5,834 nucleotides of DNA from Candidatus Dormiibacterota bacterium. Lineage in GTDB: Bacteria; Chloroflexota; Dormibacteria; UBA8260. Below, piece by piece: positions 1 to 4,989 of the stretch. The stretch lies in NCBI GenBank assembly GCA_955652545.1, contig CATPCA010000265.1, forward strand, positions 1-5,834, read 5' to 3'. The first letter of the stretch is position 1; the number at the start of each line of letters is the position of its first letter. The position numbers were made by a program, and so were the translations under genes. The notes under the pieces are model-generated. The model searched no databases, was not told where the DNA came from, and saw only the letters and a program-made list of their open reading frames with translations.

Positions 1-404
1 ACGTCACCTACGTGGGGCGTGCCGACGACGTGTTCAAGGCGTCGGATTACCGCATCTCGCCGTTCGAGCTGGAAAGCGTGCTGCTCCAGCACGACGCCGT
101 CGCTGAGGCCGCCGTTGTGCCCTCACCCGACCCGGTGCGGCTCGCTGTTCCGAAGGCATTCATCGTTCTCGCGTCGGGTCACTCGCCGTCGCGCGAGACG
201 GCGTTGTCGATCCTCCGGTTCAGCCGCGACAACCTCGCGCCCTACAAGCGCATCCGGCGCGTCGAATTCAGCGACCTCCCGAAGACCATCTCGGGGAAGA
301 TCCGCAGAGTCGAGTTGCGCGAACGCGAACAGCATCGACCGACTGCAGGCGACGCAACCGTCGAGTACGGCGAGGAGGACTTTGACGAGCTCGCCGCGCG
401 TTGA
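1..404 (+). CDS. AMP-forming acyl-CoA synthetase, C-terminal fragment
   Basis: This is the C-terminal subdomain of an ANL-superfamily enzyme, which activates a carboxylic acid with ATP to an acyl-adenylate and then transfers it to CoA. The gene enters from the left edge; the first full codon is at base 3, leaving 133 residues before TGA at 402-404. The hinge motif GRADDVFKASDYRISPFELE is at fragment residues 5-24. PKTISGKIRR follows at about 93-102, and its Lys99 is the conserved catalytic lysine of the adenylation half-reaction. Between them lie the usual segments for this subdomain (VAEAAVVPSPDP, PKAFIVL, APYKRIRRVEF). The hinge has Asp in place of the more usual Gly before YRI. I recall this form from a subset of acetyl- or medium-chain-type synthetases. 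Substrate cannot be decided because the acid-binding domain lies outside the window. The acidic tail EYGEEDFDELAAR is a normal terminus. Family assignment is secure; substrate is unknown. Confidence 0.93.
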   Translation, partial: VTYVGRADDVFKASDYRISPFELESVLLQHDAVAEAAVVPSPDPVRLAVPKAFIVLASGHSPSRETALSILRFSRDNLAPYKRIRRVEFSDLPKTISGKIRRVELREREQHRPTAGDATVEYGEEDFDELAAR

Positions 405-431
405 GGTACCACGAGCCGTGCGTGTGGCCCG

Positions 432-1025
432 ATGATCAAGCGACGCGCGATCGGCGGGGCCGCGGCCGCAGTTGCTGGGGCGACAGCTGCAGCCGGCGCC
501 GCCTACGTCCTGATTGTGCGCGGCGCTCTCACCATCGATCTCGGCGTGGGCCGGCGTACGCGCGCGCTGGGACCGCTGCACGTATCAATCGAAGCGCGTC
601 CCGACATCGTCTTCGATGTCATCGCGGGTCCGTACCTCGGACGTACCCCCAAGGCGCTGGAATCCAAGCTGCGCGTTCTCGAACGCGGCACGGATCTCGT
701 TCTCGCAGCTCACTACACGCCACTCCCCGCCGGGTTGGTTGCGACGACCGTCGAGACCGTGCGCTTTGACCGCCCCCACCGCATTGACTTCCGATTGGTG
801 AGAGGGCCAGTGCCGCAGGTCATCGAGACCTTCGAATTGCGGTCGGTCGGTGACGGGACCGAGTTTGTCTACTCGGGAGAGTTGGGCACGGACCTCTGGG
901 GCGCCGGCAGTTGGTGGGGTGACCGCGTCGCGGCCAGATGGGAGCGAGCGGTCGAGCATTCGATCGCGTCGGTGAAGACGGAGTCCGAGCGAAGGTCGCG
1001 AGCAGCCAGCGCGATGCGGTCCTGA
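432..1025 (+). CDS. SRPBCC-family protein with N-terminal membrane anchor
   Basis: The product is a 197-residue protein. MIKRR is followed by an Ala/Gly-rich hydrophobic segment (about residues 6-30) that reads as a single membrane helix or uncleaved signal. A region of alternating strands from about 45 to 185 fits an SRPBCC (START/polyketide-cyclase-like) hydrophobic ligand-binding fold. Pieces typical of that fold are LHVSIEARPDIVFDVIAGPY near the start, a central stretch ending VIETFELRSVGDGTEFVYSGEL, and a C-terminal amphipathic helix (VAARWERAVEHSIASVK). ATG432 is the only usable start, since no ATG, GTG or TTG lies in frame back to the preceding stop at 402-404. No good ribosome binding site sits at normal distance. 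The gene follows the acyl-CoA synthetase gene by 27 bases on the same strand, so co-transcription is likely and a role in handling a lipid or acyl ligand at the membrane is possible. SRPBCC proteins vary widely, so no reaction is assigned. Confidence 0.82.
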   Translation: MIKRRAIGGAAAAVAGATAAAGAAYVLIVRGALTIDLGVGRRTRALGPLHVSIEARPDIVFDVIAGPYLGRTPKALESKLRVLERGTDLVLAAHYTPLPAGLVATTVETVRFDRPHRIDFRLVRGPVPQVIETFELRSVGDGTEFVYSGELGTDLWGAGSWWGDRVAARWERAVEHSIASVKTESERRSRAASAMRS

Positions 1026-1032
1026 GAGCGAC

Positions 1033-1899
1033 TCACGCGAGCGTTGGCGGGCTCACTCCGATGGGGTTCGGGTAGACCAGGCCACCCGGTCCCTCCAACT
1101 TCGGCACGAGGTCCCTGAGCAGGCTGAGGAGCCGCTCGCGCCGCGACTCGTCCATCTGCGTCCAGGGTTCTGCCGCAAGCTCGTCCGTCGTCTCCTCGAC
1201 CGCGGTGCGCAGGGTCTGCCCTGCGGCGGTGAGCGCGCCGCTTCCGTCGAGCACGTCGCGCGCTCGCAACCGCTCCTCGGCACGGCACCACTCGTCCTCG
1301 GACCAGCCGCGGAACCCGCGCATGGTGGCCGCGTCGACGCCCTTTCCGTCCGCATGCGCGGTGATCACGGCCTCGAGGCCGTCGAGCCGGTGCACGGTGA
1401 GGGCTGCGACGTGACCATCGAAACGGTGTTCACGGAGCAGCGTGCACGCATGCCATAGGGCCAGGTGCGCTGGGCTTGGCACGGGCAGGCCGGAATGACC
1501 TGCGTACAGCGCCCGGCCATCCCCGCGCAGGTATGTCGCCGCCTCGTGCGCAAGATCCGCCGCTTCGGCCACGATCGGGGAGTCAACGTCGGCGCCCCAG
1601 AGGCGGCGCAGGGCGGCGTCGACAGTGTCGAGACGGGCCGCCAGGACGCGCTCGGGGCTCGAGTAGCTCCAGGCATCGGGGAGGGCGCGGTGCACCATCG
1701 CCGGCGCGAAGTTGTGGAAGACGGCGGTCACCACGTCGGGGCCGACCGCTCCCATGGGAGCCGAACGGGAGGCGAAGTAGCCCATCCAGCCGCCGCGCAG
1801 CCCCGCCTCCGCGTACCGCTCGCGCGACTCGGGGACGAAGTAGACGATGGCGTGGATCGGCTCGAAATGCGTCCACGCGCGTCGGGCCGGGCTGACCAT
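1033..1899 (-). CDS. SCO6745-family protein with winged-helix-like C-terminal region
   Basis: With the start at 1899 this is a 288-residue cytosolic protein without signal peptide or membrane helix. It matches the pattern I remember for the SCO6745 family of actinobacteria: an N-terminal ARRAWTHFEPIHAIVYFVPE block (residues 5-24), then LRGGWMGYFASRSAPMGAVG (34-53), the signature VFHNFAPAMVHRALPDAW (60-77), and a C-terminal winged-helix-like part (about 196-245) built around GWSEDEW, LRARDVLDGSGALTAAGQTLR and EETTDELAAEPW. The family has no established biochemical function that I know of; the helix-turn-helix-like part could bind DNA or only mediate dimers. Start choice: the family block begins right after Met1 at 1899. 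The frame stays open upstream to ATG1986, 4 bases after the stop of the preceding gene, which would add 29 residues lacking family character. Neither start has a clear ribosome binding site. The gene is convergent with the SRPBCC gene, with 7 bases between their stops, and probably shares an mRNA with the exported-protein gene upstream. Confidence 0.83.
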   Translation of the reverse strand: MVSPARRAWTHFEPIHAIVYFVPESRERYAEAGLRGGWMGYFASRSAPMGAVGPDVVTAVFHNFAPAMVHRALPDAWSYSSPERVLAARLDTVDAALRRLWGADVDSPIVAEAADLAHEAATYLRGDGRALYAGHSGLPVPSPAHLALWHACTLLREHRFDGHVAALTVHRLDGLEAVITAHADGKGVDAATMRGFRGWSEDEWCRAEERLRARDVLDGSGALTAAGQTLRTAVEETTDELAAEPWTQMDESRRERLLSLLRDLVPKLEGPGGLVYPNPIGVSPPTLA

Positions 1900-1955
1900 G
1901 CACCGCGAATCATGCGCCTGCCGGGCCCCCTGGTTGATTCCGTAGGCGGCGTAGC

Positions 1956-1974
1956 GGAGCGCGGCGTGCGCTCC
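1956..1974 (-). terminator. 7-bp GC hairpin after exported-protein gene
   Basis: GGAGCGC and GCGCTCC form a perfect 7-bp stem with a 5-base loop, starting 16 bases past the stop codon at 1991 on the minus strand. There is no T-run after it, which is common for actinobacterial terminators but also makes the call weak. It could partly separate the two minus-strand genes, or act as an RNA-stabilising or attenuating hairpin. If the downstream gene starts at 1986 the hairpin lies inside coding sequence, so it mildly favours the 1899 start. Confidence 0.3.
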
Positions 1975-1990
1975 ACCATCCGCCATCAGT

Positions 1991-3019
1991 TCAACCGCGC
2001 TTGACGGCGCAGGCTCCCTGCCCGCCATTGGCCTCATTGCTCCACATCGGCTGTACCGCGAAGTTGGTGCCACCGAGGCTGATGTTCTGCAGGCCGGTCC
2101 AGGCGCACTTGTCACCGTTCTCGCTGGTCTGCACATCGTTCCAGCCGTCCTGCGTGCCGTTCTGGTTGTCGGGGTCGGTCACGGCCTCGGCGTACTCATG
2201 GCCCGCGACGATGCTGTACCCATCGAGATAACCATTGCCGAAGGCATCGTCCTGGTTGACTGAGTCGATTCCGCATCCCGCACCCTGTTCGGGCACATAC
2301 GGGACAAATGCGTAACGAACTCCGTGGCCGGTGGTGTGGTGAGTCTCAGAGTGATATGCGCAGTACACGCTGCCATATCCGGTGGCGACGATGCCGGGCT
2401 CGGTGAGAATGAAGTACGTGGCGTTGATGTTGTAGCCGAAGTGCTGAGCCGCGGCGAGCGCCTCGGTCTCGAGCGGGTCGTTGGTGGTGTTCTCAGCCAG
2501 ACCCGTAGTGGCGATCGTCGAGGGCACAGCCCTGGTGTCGAACCAGGTGCCCTTGAGCTGACCGGCCGGGTTGGTGACGAACTGCGCGGTCGATTGGCCG
2601 GCGCACGAGAACCCCGGATCCATGTTCTGGCAGTACTGGGTCTGCACGCCCGCCCACGGGCTGCCGCCGACCCGGCCGAAGAAGGAGTTCACGTAGTTGG
2701 TGGCCGTCTTGTTGGTGTACCTGAATCCACCGTGCGAGAAGGAGAACCCCGACTTCCACTTGGGTCCCCAGTACACCAGGTAGACCGCGGGCTTGGTCTC
2801 CACGAGCCCGCCGTGATAGATCAGGTTGTTGGCGGATGCGCCAGTCGTCGGACCTCCGGCGCCCGCCGACCACATCACATGCTTGCTGCCAACATTGAGT
2901 GGCAGTCCGGCACCACTGCCAGATGCCGACGTCGCCGTCGGTTGGAGGAGGAGGGCGGCGCCGGCGGCCGCCGCGAGGCACACGAGCGTGCTCCGGCGGG
3001 TGACCATGGATCGACTCAT
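1991..3019 (-). CDS. Exported protein with HEYAEAVTDP motif, putative metallohydrolase
   Basis: The product has 342 residues. MSRSMVTRR, a hydrophobic core (about 11-26) and a small-residue cleavage region near residues 31-33 form an export signal; the paired Arg8-Arg9 would allow Tat or Sec export. The mature part is rich in Gly, Asn, Thr and aromatics and has six cysteines (130, 139, 220, 249, 305, 337), consistent with disulfides outside the cytoplasm. An early block, NLIYHGGLVETK then AVYLVYWGPKW (65-88), recalls the start of EXORDIUM/phosphate-induced-like and related exported proteins. The most striking motif is GHEYAEAVTDP (273-283), followed by GWNDVQTSENGDKCAW (292-307) and a terminal VQPMWSNEANGGQGAC. 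His274, Glu275, Glu278 and Asp282 could be metal-binding or catalytic, but this is not the classical HExxH spacing. ATG3019 is chosen because a perfect AGGAGG lies 10 bases upstream; ATG3007 is too far from it. The middle of the gene is visibly less GC-rich than its neighbours. Export is well supported; enzymatic function is inference. Confidence 0.8.
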   Translation of the reverse strand: MSRSMVTRRSTLVCLAAAAGAALLLQPTATSASGSGAGLPLNVGSKHVMWSAGAGGPTTGASANNLIYHGGLVETKPAVYLVYWGPKWKSGFSFSHGGFRYTNKTATNYVNSFFGRVGGSPWAGVQTQYCQNMDPGFSCAGQSTAQFVTNPAGQLKGTWFDTRAVPSTIATTGLAENTTNDPLETEALAAAQHFGYNINATYFILTEPGIVATGYGSVYCAYHSETHHTTGHGVRYAFVPYVPEQGAGCGIDSVNQDDAFGNGYLDGYSIVAGHEYAEAVTDPDNQNGTQDGWNDVQTSENGDKCAWTGLQNISLGGTNFAVQPMWSNEANGGQGACAVKRG

Positions 3020-3029
3020 CGGTGTGAAA

Positions 3030-3035
3030 CCTCCT
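3030..3035 (-). promoter_or_regulatory. Ribosome binding site of exported-protein gene
   Basis: A perfect AGGAGG (CCTCCT on the plus strand) lies 10 bases before ATG3019 and 22 before the alternative ATG3007. It decides the start. It is the strongest such site in the window and suggests efficient translation. No convincing -35/-10 pair was found upstream of it on the minus strand. Confidence 0.85.
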
Positions 3036-3045
3036 GGCGGAGCGC

Positions 3046-3055
3046 AATTCGAATT
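3046..3055. repeat. 10-bp AT-rich perfect palindrome
   Basis: AATTCGAATT is a perfect palindrome in otherwise GC-rich DNA. It lies 27 to 36 bases upstream of the exported-protein start, about where its promoter -10 or transcription start would fall. It may be an operator half-pair or part of the promoter. A chance palindrome cannot be excluded. Confidence 0.25.
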
Positions 3056-3074
3056 CCTGAGACGGCACAACGGC

Positions 3075-3093
3075 GCGTCTACTCGGTTGACGC
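3075..3093. repeat. Inverted repeat GCGTC-N9-GACGC
   Basis: Two 5-bp arms are separated by nine bases, and GC-rich flanks extend the symmetry imperfectly. It sits centrally in the divergent intergenic region, so it could be an operator for either gene. It is short and made of common bases, so support is weak. Confidence 0.2.
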
Positions 3094-3115
3094 CGCGCTG
3101 TCGTGGATCCCTGCG

Positions 3116-3153
3116 CTGACGTGGCGAAACCCGCCCGCCTACACTCGTGCCGG
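3116..3153 (+). promoter_or_regulatory. Promoter for leaderless DUF885 gene
   Basis: A CTGACG -35-like box (3116-3121) and a TACACT -10 box (3140-3145, matching TANNNT) are separated by 18 bases, as expected for a housekeeping sigma factor in actinobacteria. Transcription should begin about 7 or 8 bases after the -10, at 3152-3153, which is the G of GTG3153. The mRNA would then have no 5' leader. This agrees with the absence of any ribosome binding site before this gene, and it excludes the upstream in-frame GTG3147, which would not be transcribed. Confidence 0.6.
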
Positions 3154-4823
3154 TGAGCGCGATATTCGACCTCGCTGACCGGTACACCGTCGAACTGGCC
3201 GGCCACGAGGCCCTCGTCGCAACCCTCCTCGGCGTGCCTGGGCACGAGGAGGACATGACCGACCACTCACCGGACGGCGTCGAGGCACGAGCCGACCTCA
3301 GCCGTCGGACCATCGCCGAGTTGCGCCACGCCGACGCCGACAACGACGCAGACCGGGTCTGTCGCGAGTTCATGCTCGAGCGGCTCGAGGTCGACGTCGA
3401 GATGCACGAGGCAGGGGAGAGCTGGCGGCCACTCCGCAACATCGCCTCGCCAGTCCAGCAGATCCGGCAGATCTTCGACCTCTGCCCGCAGGAGAGCGTC
3501 GAGGACTGGCGTCACATCGCGGCCCGGCTTGCCAAGGTCCCACGGTCGATCGAGGGCCTCGAGGCGACACTGCGTCGCGGGCTCGATCGCGGGCTGCCCG
3601 CGGCTCGGCGTCAGGCGCTCGTCTGCGCGCAGCAGGCCGCCGTCTGGGGTGGCATGGAGGGGCATGGCACATCGTTCTTCCTCGCACTTGCGCAGCGGTG
3701 TCCCCACGACGGACCGCTTCGTGCCGACCTCGAGTCGGAAGCCCACAAGGCCACGCAGGCCTACGCAGACCTGGCCGGCTTCCTCCGCGACGACTACGCA
3801 CCGGCCGTCCCCGACCGCGACCCAGTCGGCCGCGAGCGCTATCGCCTGGCCTCGCGCGCGTTTCTCGGCGGCGAGCTGGATCCAGACGAAACGTACGCGT
3901 GGGGATGGGACGAGATGCACCGTCTCGAAGCGGAGATGGTTCGAGTCGCGGATAAGATCAGCCCCGGCGCGGGCGTCGACAAGGTCATTGAGCTGATGAC
4001 CACCGACCCGAAGCGAGCGGTGCACGGGGCAGACAACCTCCAGCGCTTTCTCCAGGAGCTGACCGACAACGCCATCGCCGAGCTCAACGGCACCCACTTC
4101 GACATACCGCCGCAGATACAACGCTGCGAGTGCATGATCGCGCCCCCAGGCGGAGCCGCCGCGATGTACTACACGCCTCCGTCCGAGGACTGGAAGAGGC
4201 CGGGGCGCACCTGGTATCCCACCAGCGGACGCACCGTCTTTCCGTTGTGGAACGAGGTCTCAACCGCCTACCACGAGGGAGTTCCAGGCCACCACCTCCA
4301 ACTCGGCATCATGGCCTGCCTCAAGCAGAATCTCAGCCGCTACCAGCGCACCATCGGTTTCGTCAGCGGCCATGGCGAGGGCTGGGCGCTGTATGCCGAG
4401 AGGCTGATGGGAGAGCTCGGCTACCTCGAGAATCCCGACTACGAGTTGGGCATGCTGGTATCTCATCTGTTCCGAGCCAAGCGGGTCGTCGTCGACATCG
4501 GGCTGCACCTCGAGATGGCGATTCCCGACGGTGAGGAGAATGCCGGGCAGCGCTGGTCGTGGGACCTGGCGATTCCCTTCGTGGACCATCACTCCCCGAT
4601 CCCGGGCGACTTCACCCGCAGCGAGGTCGAGCGGTACCTGGGCATGCCGGCGCAGGCGATCAGCTACAAGGTGGGAGAGCGGGCGTGGCTCGACATTCGT
4701 GCCGAGATGCGCCGCCGGCAGGGCGCGGATTTCGACCTCAAAGCGTTCCACACCCAGGCGTTGCAGCTGGGGTCGCTCGGGTTGGATCAGATGCGGAGCG
4801 AGATGCTGGCGACGCAGGGCTGA
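3153..4823 (+). CDS. DUF885-family protein, putative zinc metallopeptidase
   Basis: The product has 556 residues, close to the usual length of DUF885 proteins, with no signal peptide or membrane helix, so it should be cytosolic. Family hallmarks are the block STAYHEGVPGHHLQLG, with His374, Glu375, Pro378, Gly379, His380 and His381. GHGEGWALYAERLMGELGYL follows, with Glu409 of EGWALYAE about 30 residues on. Together these give two histidine ligands and a downstream glutamate, as in gluzincin-type peptidases, but the first motif is HExxPGHH and not HExxH. Other matching parts are APPGGAAAMYYTPP before the motif, and FVDHHSPIPGDFTRSEVERYLGMPAQAISYKVGERAWLDIR near the C-terminus. The N-terminal half is mostly helical. 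Substrate is unknown; short peptides are the usual guess for the family. GTG3153 is preferred over GTG3147 because of the promoter position. The gene diverges from the exported-protein gene and ends 3 bases before the stop of the short minus-strand ORF. Confidence 0.88.
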   Translation: MSAIFDLADRYTVELAGHEALVATLLGVPGHEEDMTDHSPDGVEARADLSRRTIAELRHADADNDADRVCREFMLERLEVDVEMHEAGESWRPLRNIASPVQQIRQIFDLCPQESVEDWRHIAARLAKVPRSIEGLEATLRRGLDRGLPAARRQALVCAQQAAVWGGMEGHGTSFFLALAQRCPHDGPLRADLESEAHKATQAYADLAGFLRDDYAPAVPDRDPVGRERYRLASRAFLGGELDPDETYAWGWDEMHRLEAEMVRVADKISPGAGVDKVIELMTTDPKRAVHGADNLQRFLQELTDNAIAELNGTHFDIPPQIQRCECMIAPPGGAAAMYYTPPSEDWKRPGRTWYPTSGRTVFPLWNEVSTAYHEGVPGHHLQLGIMACLKQNLSRYQRTIGFVSGHGEGWALYAERLMGELGYLENPDYELGMLVSHLFRAKRVVVDIGLHLEMAIPDGEENAGQRWSWDLAIPFVDHHSPIPGDFTRSEVERYLGMPAQAISYKVGERAWLDIRAEMRRRQGADFDLKAFHTQALQLGSLGLDQMRSEMLATQG

Positions 4824-4826
4824 GCG

Positions 4827-4910
4827 TCAGCTTGCACGAGCCAGCAGGTAGCCGCGTTGGGTTGGCGCCTCGATGCTGGTGCGCAGTCCCTCGGCCGGCG
4901 AATCGGTCAT
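4827..4910 (-). CDS. Possible 27-residue small protein
   Basis: ATG4910 opens a 27-codon frame ending in TGA at 4829-4827. A CGGAGG sequence (4920-4915) lies 4 bases before the ATG, a good Shine-Dalgarno match though slightly close. The peptide is soluble-looking: MTDSPAEGL at the start, then RTSIEAPTQ, ending RGYLLARAS, with no cysteine, no membrane helix and no signal. An in-frame stop lies upstream, so it is not the tail of a longer gene in this frame. It fills most of the gap between the DUF885 gene and the membrane-protein gene, running convergent to the first and divergent from the second. I do not recognise it. It could be a conserved small protein, a leader peptide without a visible downstream target, or a chance frame. 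No clear promoter is seen upstream. Confidence 0.4.
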   Translation of the reverse strand: MTDSPAEGLRTSIEAPTQRGYLLARAS

Positions 4911-4948
4911 GGCTCCTCCGGTGGGTCTGGGTGACGTTTCCGAGATCC

Positions 4949-4970
4949 GTCAGTTAACCGAAAGCCTGAC
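4949..4970. repeat. Inverted repeat GTCAG-N12-CTGAC
   Basis: Two 5-bp arms flank a 12-base spacer that contains the palindrome GTTAAC (4953-4958, sharing one base with the left arm). It lies in the 79-base divergent gap between the small minus-strand ORF and the membrane-protein gene, 20 bases before ATG4990. It could be an operator or a small RNA hairpin; support is weak. Confidence 0.2.
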
Positions 4971-4989
4971 CGTGGCAGGATTGTGGGTG

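Noticed and set aside
1023..1035. Small hairpin pairing the two convergent stop codons (also at 4819-4831)
   Set aside because: Convergent TGA stops are complementary to each other by definition. The stems are only 4 to 5 bp with no T-run, so they are not credible terminators.
1465..2004. Long plus-strand open frame of 179 codons opposite the SCO6745-family gene
   Set aside because: It lies antisense to a gene with clear family motifs. Its protein is low-complexity, rich in Arg, Gly and Val, with no recognisable domain, as expected of a shadow frame in GC-rich DNA.
3045..3070. TTGTGC with GAATTC or GAATTG as a minus-strand promoter for the exported-protein gene
   Set aside because: The spacers are 8 and 14 bases, too short for a normal -35/-10 pair.
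2324..3178. Plus-strand open frame of 284 codons opposite the exported-protein gene
   Set aside because: The minus strand has a signal peptide, conserved-looking motifs and a perfect ribosome binding site; this frame has none and is an antisense shadow.
3020..3442. Extension of the exported-protein frame upstream to 3442
   Set aside because: The extra 141 residues are Arg/Ser-rich shadow sequence overlapping the DUF885 gene, and they would bury the signal peptide. The AGGAGG at 3030-3035 fixes the start at 3019.
3267..4121. Minus-strand open frame of 284 codons inside the DUF885 gene
   Set aside because: It is antisense to a complete, well-recognised gene and has no motif or ribosome binding site of its own.
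4931..4959. GTGACG and TTAACC as a promoter for the membrane-protein gene
   Set aside because: The spacing is about right but the second box lacks the final T of TANNNT and is a poor match, so I do not call it.
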